A stretch of 64,000 nucleotides of DNA from JAFAGX01 sp963759875 (GTDB lineage Bacteria > Acidobacteriota > Terriglobia > Terriglobales > Acidobacteriaceae): NCBI GenBank assembly GCA_963759875.1, contig CAVXBB010000017.1, positions 620,001 through 684,000 of the forward strand. Reading direction: 5' to 3'. Under the pieces are notes generated by a model. It worked only from the letters and a program-made list of their open reading frames with translations, was not told the origin of the DNA and did no database searches. Position 1 is the stretch's first letter. The number at the start of each line of letters is the position of its first letter. The translations under genes were made by a program, and so were the position numbers. Below, piece after piece: positions 44,567 through 54,248 of this stretch.

Positions 44567-46711
44567 CTAGCGCGTGTCGATCTGAAAGCCGAGGATTGCG
44601 GTTACTTCAATAGGCTGGTCGCCACGAAATACGGGACGGAACTTCCAACTGGATAAAGCCGCGAGCACTTGATTGCTGCTTTCGCTACTGCCTTGGAGCA
44701 CCTGCGGGTTGCGTAGCAAACCGGAACGGTCCAGCACGCAGGAAATCACCAGACGTGACATTTTCAAGTTGGCTGGCAAGTCGGCCCGCATTGGTTGCGG
44801 TGCAATCAAATCCTCTGCATAGGGATGATTCGCGGAACTCGGATCGGCGTATTCCATAACAGCGGTGCCCAGTTTGGTGTCGATGTAAATGGTGTACACC
44901 TTGTCACCCTTAAGCTCTCCGTAGAGATTGAACGCGCCACCGGAACGTGAAGTCCCCTCAATGGTAATGTTTGGGCCCTCATGGCCTTTGATTTTAGGCG
45001 AGCGTCCCATGGACGATGCATTGCCATCCGCACCGAAACTTGGCAAGGTTATTACGTTGCTGCCTCCGTGCACGGATACGCCCGGCATTGCCGGTTTGCT
45101 CACGGATCCTGTTCCCGCGCCCCCGACGCCCGGATAAGGCGAGATTCCGTTGTGAGCAATAGTATCGGCGCCCGTGCCAGCGCCAGAGTTCGCAGCACCA
45201 GGACCTTGGCCATTTAGCGCCGCGCCGGTGCCCTTGCCGCGCGCTATGTCATTTCCGGTTCCTGGTCCGCCAAGTCCGGGGGTCGCGCCTCCAACCGGGG
45301 AGAGTGCCAGCGCTCCTGCCCCGCCGCTTCCAGGCTTTGCCACGGTTGATCCTGGCTGGCTCGAGAGCACGACACCGGCCCCATTACCGCTCCCGCCAGC
45401 ACGGCTAGGCGGGGCTGCGACCGAGCCACTGTCCAACGAGCCCCCAAGTCCCGACCCTCGTGACCCACGACCCAGGCCGGAGGCAACTTCGGGTGAAACT
45501 GAAGGCGGCGGTGGAACAACGGCTGTTCCCCTACCCATGGCAGTTGCTGGCTGGCGAATCGAGCCACCAACTTGCACCGGAGGAGGCACAACCCTCGCTG
45601 AATCCAAATGTGCCGCCACGGAACGCTCGCTACTTACCCCACCAGTCTGAACCGGCGGAGCCACAACGCTCGGATTTCCCATCATCGCAACCGTGGTGCG
45701 TCCGCTTGCGGCACCCTTCAACTGGACCGGCGGCGGAACTACGTTCGGATCCCCGATCCCGCTGGAGAATCGTCCTGAAGAACTGCCACTCACTTGCACG
45801 GGAGGCGGCACGATTTGCTTTTGTAGTTCGCCGGGGCCAAATCCCGGACCGCGAATCGCGGTTTCCCGTGTGATTTTGTTCGGAGGAGGTGCAACCACGC
45901 TGGGCGCTGGTAACGTTAACGTCGCATGCGAAGTGGTCATCCGCTCCGGCGCGGAAACAGGAGGAGGAACAACCATCATCGCTTGGGAGCCTGGAACTTG
46001 AGGCAACTTAACGTCTCGCTGAATGCCGCTGGGACTTGGTGGAATCACAGCCGCGCTCATTGCAGGAGACGCCCGCAACTTGTCTCGGCGAACATCAGGA
46101 GTCGGCGCGACCGCTTGATCCAAAGCTGGCGCAACCAGCATTTTGTCGCGGCGCACGTCTGGCGTCGGAGCGACCGCGAGCTCAGGTAGGTTTGGAGCAT
46201 GCAGCGCGGGTCGCAAACCTTCTGCAGGAGGCGGCCCGGGCATCGGACTGTAAGCCAAAAGATTGGCCACGGCCGAATTAACCTGTGGCAGATTCAGGCG
46301 AGGAGCGTCTACAACTTTCTCGCGTAACAAATCGCCCCTGGACACCCGGATGACCTGAGTGCGATGGTAAGCCTCTTTCCCGCCGGAGCCGCCAGTGCGA
46401 CCCACCTTCGCGCCACCTAGATCCTCCGTTTGCGGTAGTTCATCGCCTGAAAAATAGATCACGTCATATTTGGGAATGGATGGTGGTTGATATGGCGTCA
46501 GAAAAGCCAGTCTCGTGGGCAGCACGATAATTGCGAGAAGTAGTACGGTCTCTATAATCCAAGCCGTCAGCATCCCCTGGTGAGGAAACAGACCCGTTCT
46601 GGCTTCGCCTGCAAGAGGACGACCTGATTTCCCCAACGCAGGGCGAATCGAACTGACAAAGTCTTGCCAGGGCGACGGCCATTCAATCAAAAGCTTGAGT
46701 TCGTCATTCAC
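44567..46711 (-). CDS. Giant Pro/Gly-rich TonB-like energy transducer
   Basis: 714 residues starting at a GTG that overlaps the preceding DUF192 stop (GTGA). One membrane helix near residues 48-68 (TAWIIETVLLLAIIVLPTRL). A long low-complexity periplasmic region follows, about 130-570, with repeated VVPPPVQ-type units, two copies of APTPDVRRDK and a Gly/Ser-rich half. The last 80 residues form a TonB C-terminal fold (LVISCVLDRSGLLRNPQVLQ, LSSWKFRPVFRGDQPIEV). As the last gene of the Tad operon it may couple a membrane energy source to pilus or secretin, or serve the TonB receptors. Neither is shown. Confidence 0.85.
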   Translation of the reverse strand: MNDELKLLIEWPSPWQDFVSSIRPALGKSGRPLAGEARTGLFPHQGMLTAWIIETVLLLAIIVLPTRLAFLTPYQPPSIPKYDVIYFSGDELPQTEDLGGAKVGRTGGSGGKEAYHRTQVIRVSRGDLLREKVVDAPRLNLPQVNSAVANLLAYSPMPGPPPAEGLRPALHAPNLPELAVAPTPDVRRDKMLVAPALDQAVAPTPDVRRDKLRASPAMSAAVIPPSPSGIQRDVKLPQVPGSQAMMVVPPPVSAPERMTTSHATLTLPAPSVVAPPPNKITRETAIRGPGFGPGELQKQIVPPPVQVSGSSSGRFSSGIGDPNVVPPPVQLKGAASGRTTVAMMGNPSVVAPPVQTGGVSSERSVAAHLDSARVVPPPVQVGGSIRQPATAMGRGTAVVPPPPSVSPEVASGLGRGSRGSGLGGSLDSGSVAAPPSRAGGSGNGAGVVLSSQPGSTVAKPGSGGAGALALSPVGGATPGLGGPGTGNDIARGKGTGAALNGQGPGAANSGAGTGADTIAHNGISPYPGVGGAGTGSVSKPAMPGVSVHGGSNVITLPSFGADGNASSMGRSPKIKGHEGPNITIEGTSRSGGAFNLYGELKGDKVYTIYIDTKLGTAVMEYADPSSANHPYAEDLIAPQPMRADLPANLKMSRLVISCVLDRSGLLRNPQVLQGSSESSNQVLAALSSWKFRPVFRGDQPIEVTAILGFQIDTR

Positions 46712-47106
46712 GCCCTGATAACTCCCGTTTTCTCGCCAACCGCGATTTCGATCTCGTCCCCGATTGCTGTCCCACTAAGCTTCACCGTTTCGCCAGGCAA
46801 CTCGATCACGGAAGCCGCCCGCATCTTAATTCCCCCCATGCGCCACGGCTTCAGGTTCTCCTCCATGTGTACCACCAATTTGTTCGAGTCGAGATAGACG
46901 ACATCAATCGGAAAGTTCATGGCGAAAGTGTGTACCCCCCGGCACGGCACGATCCACAGCCCATCGCCAGCCTGGAAAGTTGAGGCCTCGGCACACATCA
47001 ACCCGCGGAAGCGAGACCAATGTGTCCCGGCAATCGCCAAACGAGTGGCTAAGTAGGCGTGGCGCGTCCGGTTGAACGCGTATGCAGAGGACCCCGTTCC
47101 CGCCAT
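46708..47106 (-). CDS. DUF192 domain protein
   Basis: 132 residues matching DUF192: RFRGLM, IVPCRGVHTFAMNFPIDVVY and the C-terminal AASVIELPGETVKL. Its function is unknown; DUF192 proteins are often exported, but no signal peptide is obvious here. It lies between tadC (34 bases upstream) and the TonB-like gene, which it overlaps by four bases, so it belongs to the Tad operon. Confidence 0.85.
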   Translation of the reverse strand: MAGTGSSAYAFNRTRHAYLATRLAIAGTHWSRFRGLMCAEASTFQAGDGLWIVPCRGVHTFAMNFPIDVVYLDSNKLVVHMEENLKPWRMGGIKMRAASVIELPGETVKLSGTAIGDEIEIAVGEKTGVIRA

Positions 47107-47140
47107 AATAAACCCGAATACCAGCCAGAGCGATGATTTT

Positions 47141-48043
47141 TTACCTTCCCGAAACTGGCATAAGTGTCCGAACGAGCTGGATCACCGCCGGTCCGAGAGT
47201 GACGAAAATAATTGAGGGGAGGACAAATAACACCAGGGGAATAACCATTTTAATTGTAGTTTTGGCTGCTTGCTCTTCGGCCCGTTGCCTGCGTTCGGTG
47301 CGTAGCGAATCCGAATGCACTCGAAGGGCCTGAGCCACACTTGTTCCGAAACGGTCAGTCTGAATGAGCGTACCTACCAGAGAGCGAATGTCATCAACCC
47401 CGGTGCGTTCCACCAGGTTCCGAAGCGCCTCCGCTCTAGGCTTGCCGGCCCGCATCTCCAGGTTCACGAAATGAAATTCCTGACTCAATTCTGGGTGCGC
47501 ATGGTGTAGATCCTGACCGACTCTCATCATAGCCTGATCCAGTGCCAGACCGGCTTCAACGCAAATGACCGTGAGATCCAGCGCATCCGGCAAGGCCAGC
47601 TTGATCCTCTGTTGCCGCGCCAGTATTTTGCGTTTTAGGGCGAATCGCGGAAGGAAGAAGCCGAACGCGGTACCACTTACCAGCAAGATGGGCGAGTTCA
47701 GTCCGCTGCTGGCGATAACGGTTACAAAGGCTATGAAAGCGCAGGCCAGCCGGCTTCCGACATAAATTGTTAGATGCCGTGGCTCGCGGTATCCCGCCTG
47801 GATTAGCCAGCGACGAGTTCGGGACACGTCGCTCGGAGACAAAGGTATGGCTTTACTTAGCGGGTCTAGCGCTTGTTCCAGACGCTCTTTAAAAGCCGGC
47901 TTCTCGACGGGTTCGGCACGTTGCCAGCCGAGTGCCCGCAGTCGCGCACCGAGCACTGAGGACGGAGCGTACGCCGCGGCTCCGAAGGAAAACACCACTG
48001 CCACGATGGTCAGAAATACGATAATCGTGAGCGCCAGTGCCAT
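47141..48043 (-). CDS. tadC: Tad pilus inner-membrane protein TadC (type II secretion F family)
   Basis: A 300-residue T2SSF/GspF-like membrane platform protein. N-terminal and C-terminal membrane helices flank a cytoplasmic T2SSF domain (CVEAGLALDQAMMRVGQDL, MRAGKPRAEALRNLVERTG, SLVGTLIQTDRFGTSVAQAL). The last helix is VIPLVLFVLPSIIFVTLG. It starts three bases after the tadB stop, as in most Tad loci. Confidence 0.9.
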   Translation of the reverse strand: MALALTIIVFLTIVAVVFSFGAAAYAPSSVLGARLRALGWQRAEPVEKPAFKERLEQALDPLSKAIPLSPSDVSRTRRWLIQAGYREPRHLTIYVGSRLACAFIAFVTVIASSGLNSPILLVSGTAFGFFLPRFALKRKILARQQRIKLALPDALDLTVICVEAGLALDQAMMRVGQDLHHAHPELSQEFHFVNLEMRAGKPRAEALRNLVERTGVDDIRSLVGTLIQTDRFGTSVAQALRVHSDSLRTERRQRAEEQAAKTTIKMVIPLVLFVLPSIIFVTLGPAVIQLVRTLMPVSGR

Positions 48044-48046
48044 GTT

Positions 48047-49033
48047 CTACACCTGAATCCGGATCACCTTTCGAATCACAAAGTATCCCAACGTCTGCAG
48101 CACGATCCCGCTGACGATCAGCGTATGCCCAATGGGGTCTGCGAACAGCGGCCGAATGAAGGCGGGGCTCGTCATCAGCATGATCACCACGATGACTGGA
48201 GGAAGTCCCATGAGCAGGGCCATGGTCAGACGCCCTTGTGCCGTGTATACGCGCACTTGCCTCATGATTTTGAAACGTTCGCGGATCACGTACGACAAGT
48301 TGTCGAGAATTTCCGCCAGATTGCCACCGGTTTCGCGCTGCAACATCACCGCTGTCACGAAAAATTTCACGTCTACCAGCGGCATGCGCTCCGTGAGATT
48401 CATCAGTGCATCGCGAACCGGCAATCCGAACTTTTGCTCCTCGAAGAGCATGCGAAACTCTCCGGCCACTGGTTCGGCAATTTCATTGGCAATCAGTTCT
48501 AACGCAGTGGTAAAGGCGTGCCCGGCACGAACCGCCCTAGCCAGCGTGTCGATAGCATCCGGAAACAATTCCTCAAACCGCTGAAACCTCTTGGTACGAC
48601 GGTACGACGCATAAGAGAAAGGAATCATCCCTCCTACAAGCGCCCCGACCATCACAAACAGCACAGCCTGATTCGGCGGCAAAGATCCGCCCAGCATTAA
48701 CCCCACGCCACCAAACGCAACGGCGCTGATTACGCAATAGATCAGCAGGTTTCCAGCCCGAACTTTCAGATTTGCCTGTTCCAGAAAATTCTGGAAATTC
48801 GTCATCCGCTCGGAGCGACGCAGCAGGGTGTCCAATGCGGGAATCTGGCTCAGCATTTCATCGCGCAACAAAGCCAGTTCCTCATTGGGTTCGCGCTGAT
48901 TCGGCTTCTGCACCGAGGCCAGGCGCTCACGTAACAGGCGCGCCTGTGCACTGCGCTGATCGAGGAGCATTCCCACGACAAACACGATCAGTGCTACGGC
49001 CACGAATATCAGGATGACGAGAACGATCTGCAT
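48047..49033 (-). CDS. tadB: Tad pilus inner-membrane protein TadB (type II secretion F family)
   Basis: The paired 328-residue T2SSF-domain protein. An N-terminal helix (IVLVILIFVAVALIVFVVGM) precedes a cytoplasmic region. The T2SSF segment is RAVRAGHAFTTALELIANEI, MPLVDVKFFVTAVMLQRETG, then LSYVIRERFKIMRQVRVYTA. Two C-terminal helices follow. It lies between cpaF (11 bases) and tadC. Confidence 0.9.
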   Translation of the reverse strand: MQIVLVILIFVAVALIVFVVGMLLDQRSAQARLLRERLASVQKPNQREPNEELALLRDEMLSQIPALDTLLRRSERMTNFQNFLEQANLKVRAGNLLIYCVISAVAFGGVGLMLGGSLPPNQAVLFVMVGALVGGMIPFSYASYRRTKRFQRFEELFPDAIDTLARAVRAGHAFTTALELIANEIAEPVAGEFRMLFEEQKFGLPVRDALMNLTERMPLVDVKFFVTAVMLQRETGGNLAEILDNLSYVIRERFKIMRQVRVYTAQGRLTMALLMGLPPVIVVIMLMTSPAFIRPLFADPIGHTLIVSGIVLQTLGYFVIRKVIRIQV

Positions 49034-49044
49034 GAGCTTTCCCG

Positions 49045-50340
49045 CTACACCTCCATTCGCGTTTCAAAAAGTGCTGGACGCAAGCGGCATCCGGCGGCAG
49101 CTAAGCGATCGGCGAAGTTGGGCCGAATTCCAGTCGCAGTGAAGTACCCACGCACCCGACCGTTCTCATCGATACCGCGCCGTTCGAAGATGAAAATGTC
49201 TTGCATAGTAATCATTTCGCCTTCCATGCCGGTCACTTCAGAAACAGATGTCACCTTGCGGGTTCCGTCAGCAAGGCGGGAGACTTGCACCACACCGTGA
49301 ATCGCCGAAGCGATTTGCTGCCTCATGGCCCGCTCTGGAAGACTCAGGTTTGCCATCGAGAACATGCTTTCGACACGGGCCAGAGCGTCCCGTGGTGAGT
49401 TCGCGTGTACTGTTGTTAGCGATCCCTCGTGACCGGTGTTCATGGCCTGGAGCATGTCAAATGCTTCCTCGCCGCGCACCTCGCCCACGATTATGCGATC
49501 AGGCCGCATACGCAAGCTATTAATCACGAGTTGCCGCTGCCGCACCGCGCCTTTGCCTTCAATATTGGGCGGGCGCGTCTCCAGTCTCACTACGTGCTCC
49601 TGCTTCATCTGTAATTCTGCCGCGTCCTCAATGGTCACAATTCGTTCGGAGTTGGGAATATATCCCGAGAGCACATTTAGCAACGTGGTTTTGCCAGCAC
49701 CCGTTCCACCCGACACAAGAATGTTCAGCCGTCCCTTTACCATCGCCGACAGGAGTTCCAGCATCGACTCGGTAAGCGTTTTGTTTTCGATCATGTTGCG
49801 AGCCGTGAGCGGATCGCGTCCAAAACGGCGGATGGAAAGGCAGGGTCCATCAATCGCTAGCGGCGGAATAATGGCGTTCACGCGCGAGCCGTCGGCCAGA
49901 CGGGCGTCCACCATGGGCGAGGATTCATCCACTCGCCGGCCTACGCGAGAAACGATTCGATCGATGATCTGCATCAGGTGAGCGTCATCTTTAAAGCTGA
50001 ACGCCGTAGGTTCGATTTTTCCGGCTCGTTCCACATATACGCGGTTATACCGGTTTACGAGGATGTCGGAGATGGTGGGATCTTTCAATAGAGGCTCTAG
50101 CGGGCCCAAGCCGAAAATCTCATCGAGAATTTCACGCGCAAGGCGTTCACGCTCGGCAAAGCTCAGCGGAACAGCCTCGCTGTTCACGGTATTTCGGATC
50201 AGCAGGAGTACTTCATCTCGCGCTGTATCGCTGGGCGTTCGTCCCAGTTTCTCCAGATCCAGCCGATCCAGTATCTTACGGTGCAGATCGGCTTTGACCT
50301 GCTGGTATTCCGTTCTCTCGAAGGTCTGTAGGTTTGCCAT
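49045..50340 (-). CDS. cpaF: Tad secretion ATPase CpaF/TadA
   Basis: A hexameric ATPase driving pilus assembly. 431 residues include Walker A (LVSGGTGAGKTTLLN), the Asp box region, Walker B (RIIVGEVRGEEAFDML) and the His box (TGHEGSLTTVHANSPRDAL). The N-terminal helical domain has EIFGLGPLEPLLKDPTISDI, standard for CpaF. It has the same direction as cpaE, 26 bases upstream. Confidence 0.95.
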   Translation of the reverse strand: MANLQTFERTEYQQVKADLHRKILDRLDLEKLGRTPSDTARDEVLLLIRNTVNSEAVPLSFAERERLAREILDEIFGLGPLEPLLKDPTISDILVNRYNRVYVERAGKIEPTAFSFKDDAHLMQIIDRIVSRVGRRVDESSPMVDARLADGSRVNAIIPPLAIDGPCLSIRRFGRDPLTARNMIENKTLTESMLELLSAMVKGRLNILVSGGTGAGKTTLLNVLSGYIPNSERIVTIEDAAELQMKQEHVVRLETRPPNIEGKGAVRQRQLVINSLRMRPDRIIVGEVRGEEAFDMLQAMNTGHEGSLTTVHANSPRDALARVESMFSMANLSLPERAMRQQIASAIHGVVQVSRLADGTRKVTSVSEVTGMEGEMITMQDIFIFERRGIDENGRVRGYFTATGIRPNFADRLAAAGCRLRPALFETRMEV

Positions 50341-50366
50341 AACTAGCTTCGCAGTAGCTTACGTCC

Positions 50367-51539
50367 TTATACCGTCTTGAACAGCGACCACGCCTTGCGT
50401 TTCACGTCCGGTTCGTCTTCTGTCAGACGCGTGGCAAGGCTGGTAAACGCGCGTGCCACATCTGTATGCGTCTGCTGCAGCAGGGGCACGCCCCGATCAA
50501 TCGAAGTTGAAACCGCAAAATACTGATTAGGAATTTTGGCAATAACTTTCACGCCAGCCGCAGCTTCGGCGTCAGTTTCGCTGAATCCTGGAATTTTGCG
50601 GAAGCGATTCAGAACCAGCAAGACCTTTTCCCGGTTGCTGTTCTCGCTGAGATATTGCTGGACACGGGCAGCGCTCCACAAAGAGGCCACATCGGCGTGG
50701 GCCACCATCAGCACTGTCTGCGACAAATTGGACACCAGCTTCGTGGTTGCGTCCATGCGGGTTGAGAGATCAACCACGACATAGCGGAAATGGCCGACCA
50801 ACAGGTCGAACAATTTGGCATGTTCCCCGTGCGACGGTTCCGTTCCCAATGGCGTGCTGGGTCCAGCCAGCAACTGCAGGCCACCCCCGTGCCGCGTCAT
50901 GAAGCTTTCAAGCAAGGAGCTGTCGAGGCGATGCAAATTTACGATCGCATCGGCTACACCAAACATCGGCTTAACATTCAAATGCAACGCGCAATGCCCA
51001 AGGTGGGCCAAATCCACCAATGCGGTGTTACCATGCGCGGCTTGCAGGGCCAGGGCCAGATTGACTGCAACCGTCGTCGAGCCGCTGCCCCCTTTTGCAT
51101 TAACGACGCTAAAGATCTTGCCGCGATTGCCTTCGACATGATTCTTCCGCTGTGACGCGCTAAGACGCACGAATGCTTCCAGAAGGTCCGTGGTAGTTGC
51201 TGGGCGTTCAAGAAACTCGCAGGCACCCGCTCGCATCGCATTCACGATCACGTGCGGCTGGTTCATGCTGCCAACTGCAAATAGTGCGCATTGCGGTAAA
51301 TGCGAGTGAAGCAACTCGATAGCGCGTAACGCGAGGCTTGGGTTCTCCGTGGGAACGTCGAGTAAAACCACGTCAGGACTGGCACTCTCAATCCGCCGTA
51401 CCACCGGATCCGTCACTGCTAGTGGGAAGCTGCCGCACGCAGTTACCACTCGTGCCACGTTGGTGCCGTCTACCAGCACTTGCAACATCGCACGCTGCTC
51501 ATCATCCAATGCAACAACTACGACTGGCAGTTCGGCCAT
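50367..51539 (-). CDS. cpaE: Tad pilus localisation protein CpaE/TadZ
   Basis: 390 residues: an atypical receiver-like domain (about 5-125, with VVVVALDDEQ and VLLDVPTENP) followed by a MinD/ParA-like ATPase. The P-loop region reads VVNAKGGSGSTTVAVNLAL, lacking the second Lys of KGGxGKT. That is common among TadZ proteins and suggests weak hydrolysis. TadZ places the Tad machine at the cell pole. Next gene: cpaF. Confidence 0.9.
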   Translation of the reverse strand: MAELPVVVVALDDEQRAMLQVLVDGTNVARVVTACGSFPLAVTDPVVRRIESASPDVVLLDVPTENPSLALRAIELLHSHLPQCALFAVGSMNQPHVIVNAMRAGACEFLERPATTTDLLEAFVRLSASQRKNHVEGNRGKIFSVVNAKGGSGSTTVAVNLALALQAAHGNTALVDLAHLGHCALHLNVKPMFGVADAIVNLHRLDSSLLESFMTRHGGGLQLLAGPSTPLGTEPSHGEHAKLFDLLVGHFRYVVVDLSTRMDATTKLVSNLSQTVLMVAHADVASLWSAARVQQYLSENSNREKVLLVLNRFRKIPGFSETDAEAAAGVKVIAKIPNQYFAVSTSIDRGVPLLQQTHTDVARAFTSLATRLTEDEPDVKRKAWSLFKTV

Positions 51540-51595
51540 CTTGCTACTCCAACATTTACCTCAACACCGGCAGGTGGTGCTCACGACTCTTTTAG

Positions 51596-53071
51596 TTACT
51601 TCTGCTTTCCTGAAGGTTTTTTTGCATCAAACTTGTCTTGATTCAGGAACGGCTGGGGATTGGTCGGTCCCGGCGGCGCCTCGGTACTTGGAGAAATCCG
51701 GTGCACCGTGCACAACACCATTAATTCTGACTTGTTCTTTTGCAGATTCCTGCTCTTAAACAAGTTGCCTAGGATGGGAATGTCGCCCAGCCCCGGAATT
51801 TTGTCGACAATGTCGGTGACCCGATTGTCCAGTAGACCCGCAATTACAAAGCTCTGGCCGTCCTGCAATTCGAATTCAGTTTCTGCTTTACGAGTGCTCA
51901 AGGCGGGTACAGTGAATCCCGAAATGGTTAGTGCGTTTGCGAAATCTAAAGTGCTCACTTCAGGCGCGACCTTAAGGTGAATATTGCCATTGGGCATGAT
52001 AACTGGCGTGAAATTAAGCTTCACGCCAAAATCCTTGAACGAGATCGTGACCGCAGTGAAACCTTGACCAGGCTGCACGATAGGAAACGGAAACTGCCCA
52101 CCCGCCAGGAAGCTGGCCTCTTTCCCGTTTACTGCAATCAGGTTCGGCTCGGCCAATATCTGCAGCAGACTCTTCTGCTGCAGCGCCTCGACCACCGCGC
52201 CGAAATTGATATCGGTACGAAAAAGAAAAAGGTTCAGGGGATTCACAATATTGATCAGCGGGCTCGTGGCTGTGGTGGAGATTTGTGTGTTGCCGGATGG
52301 AGTCGTCTGTGTCGTCGCAGTTGTGGTGGAGACTGTGGATCCGCCAAACTGACCTGTGCTCAACACACCGGTGGTGTTGCCGGTTCCCGGCGTGAAGTAG
52401 TTCGCTCCCAATTGCAAAGCCGCAGTGCGGTCAACTTCGGCGAATTTCACTTGCACCAGCACTTCTTGAGCACCCACCGGACCGAACGTGAGAACGTTCA
52501 CCACGTTCTTGGAATACGCTGCCGCAATCATTTCTGCGCGTTTGGAAACATCTTCGGTGGACACGTGACCCGATAGCACAATTGCAGAACGCGAGGGCGT
52601 CACCGTGATCTGCTCATCGGGGAAAACTCGCCTCTCCTGTTCCGCCGCCGCGCTCACATCCACATCCACTCGCAAGTCGAAGCTTCGAGACCGCTCAAGC
52701 TCATCCCAAATCAGAAGCGAAACCTCGCCCGCCGAGCGGCCATGAACCAGGATCTGTGTTGGAGCTACCACAATCGGGTCCGCCACGGTTGCGTCGGTTA
52801 CGGATACTCTTTTTATGCGCTCAGTTGTGTTGATCAGGATCGACTTCCCGACCATAACGCGCAACGGAGCAGATCCGCCAGCCTCAGCCGATAGTCCCTG
52901 AGCGCCGGAAGGCGGAGTTTGAGTGGAAACTGATTCCGAACTCGGGGCATCCGCAGCACCCGATCGCTGCCGCAGGCTTGCGCCCGCACCCACACAAAGC
53001 AGCAAAACCAAAATACCCGCTGATGCTTTCGGCCAGTTTTGTTTCTCCCGCCCGCGGGAGCGAATCCACAT
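51596..53071 (-). CDS. cpaC: Tad outer-membrane secretin CpaC/RcpA
   Basis: 491 residues: an N-terminal membrane/signal segment (AGILVLLLCVGAGASL) followed by a pilus-type N-domain (SILINTTERIKRVSVTDATV), a BON-like region (ITVTPSRSAIVLSGHVS) and a secretin core (VLVQVKFAEVDRTAALQLG, LAEPNLIAVNGKEASFLAGG, VPALSTRKAETEFELQDGQS, LLDNRVTDIVDKIPGLGDIP). A Thr/Ser-rich insert lies within the core. The C-terminus is Pro/Lys rich. Confidence 0.93.
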   Translation of the reverse strand: MWIRSRGREKQNWPKASAGILVLLLCVGAGASLRQRSGAADAPSSESVSTQTPPSGAQGLSAEAGGSAPLRVMVGKSILINTTERIKRVSVTDATVADPIVVAPTQILVHGRSAGEVSLLIWDELERSRSFDLRVDVDVSAAAEQERRVFPDEQITVTPSRSAIVLSGHVSTEDVSKRAEMIAAAYSKNVVNVLTFGPVGAQEVLVQVKFAEVDRTAALQLGANYFTPGTGNTTGVLSTGQFGGSTVSTTTATTQTTPSGNTQISTTATSPLINIVNPLNLFLFRTDINFGAVVEALQQKSLLQILAEPNLIAVNGKEASFLAGGQFPFPIVQPGQGFTAVTISFKDFGVKLNFTPVIMPNGNIHLKVAPEVSTLDFANALTISGFTVPALSTRKAETEFELQDGQSFVIAGLLDNRVTDIVDKIPGLGDIPILGNLFKSRNLQKNKSELMVLCTVHRISPSTEAPPGPTNPQPFLNQDKFDAKKPSGKQK

Positions 53072-53097
53072 TCTTTTGACCTCTTTGCTTTGTGTTC

Positions 53098-53934
53098 TCA
53101 GAATTTTGTGTCTTCCTTTTTATCGCCCTTGTAAATTTCAACCGTATAAGGAGCGCTGACAGGCGTAGGAGCAGGTGCGGGAGCAGCGCGCTTAAACTTC
53201 GGCCGCGGAGCATCGTTGTGAACCGGTGCTGCGGGCATCTTGTAGAGGGCATCAGATTTCGCCGTCATAAGCTCCTGCTGATTAGTGTCCAGGGGATTGC
53301 GCAGGTCAAGTTGAATTTTTCCCTGGTTTGCAGCCAAGGTGAGCTTCTGCGCATCATCAGGAGAAACCAAAAGCGTGATCACGGGAGTGGTTTGCGGTTC
53401 TCCTGCCGCATTTCGTTCCAGTTTCTGCCCAGTCGCCAGCACCGCGACATTTTCCAAAACCGTGGTGGTCTCCTGTTGGTTCACCCCTTCAGGATTTCCA
53501 GTCAGCAATACATCAACACGAGTACCTGGCAAGACGAAACCGGCAACCCCGGTTGTATCATTTACCCGCACGGACACCGCCCGCATGCCGGGCGGAATCA
53601 AAGAAGGAAGGCCATACCCGGCATTTTCAGCCGCCAATTTGTTGGTGAGGATGAGCTCGCCCCTGGAGATCGGGAGAATGACACCTCGGCCGAGCAACCG
53701 ATCCTTGTGATGAAAAACGCCGAGGGGCAGATCACCGGAGGGATAATGCACATATTTGACGTCTTTCTCCTCAAGCTTCGTCCCGACCTGCAGATCGTTC
53801 GCCGCCACCAAAACGTCTTCGCCGGGAACAGATTTGGCGCGCCCTCCTTGCAGATTGCGATACACAACAAAACTCACTAAGGCGCCTATTGCCAACGCCA
53901 TCAAGCCGATCATCAAGAGACGGTTACGATTCAT
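53098..53934 (-). CDS. cpaB: Tad pilus assembly protein CpaB/RcpC (SAF domain)
   Basis: 278 residues. One N-terminal helix (LLMIGLMALAIGALVSFVVY), then a SAF domain (EDVLVAANDLQVGTKLEEKD; LGRGVILPISRGELIL) and a RcpC region (MRAVSVRVNDTTGVAGFVLP, GTRVDVLLTG). The tail is rich in Pro/Ala and Lys. GGAG precedes the ATG. It lies between the pilin and the secretin, the usual order. Confidence 0.92.
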   Translation of the reverse strand: MNRNRLLMIGLMALAIGALVSFVVYRNLQGGRAKSVPGEDVLVAANDLQVGTKLEEKDVKYVHYPSGDLPLGVFHHKDRLLGRGVILPISRGELILTNKLAAENAGYGLPSLIPPGMRAVSVRVNDTTGVAGFVLPGTRVDVLLTGNPEGVNQQETTTVLENVAVLATGQKLERNAAGEPQTTPVITLLVSPDDAQKLTLAANQGKIQLDLRNPLDTNQQELMTAKSDALYKMPAAPVHNDAPRPKFKRAAPAPAPTPVSAPYTVEIYKGDKKEDTKF

Positions 53935-54083
53935 TGCTACTCCTGCCCTTACTGCCCTCAGCTATTTCGCAGAAAAGCGGCATTCACAATTTCTGGGGTG
54001 AGGCACGGCGTTGCAGGCAGCCCATCTCCCAAAGGCGCACAACTCTCCGCCAGCGTGCGGCTTTCTGAGCACGTGAAAAGACG

Positions 54084-54248
54084 TCACTGCGAGATGGAGC
54101 TAGCCACAGACGAGAAGACGTTGTTGGCATTCCCCCCGATGAGCCGGATCGTCCCTACGACAATCACCAAGATCACCGCCAACATGACCGCGTATTCCGC
54201 GATATCTTGACCCTCATCACTACGCCATAAACTGTGGATCACGTTCAT
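54084..54248 (-). CDS. flp: Flp-type pilin heading the Tad operon
   Basis: 54 residues from the ATG at 54248 (GGGAGGTG about ten bases upstream; a start at 54293 is unsupported). The prepilin site is EGQDIAEYAVMLAVIL, with cleavage after the Gly and Glu/Tyr at +5/+6. A hydrophobic helix follows, then the tail NVFSSVASSISQ. It is the first gene of the Tad operon. A near-identical orphan lies at 34933-35100. No TadV/CpaA prepilin peptidase is in the window. Confidence 0.92.
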   Translation of the reverse strand: MNVIHSLWRSDEGQDIAEYAVMLAVILVIVVGTIRLIGGNANNVFSSVASSISQ

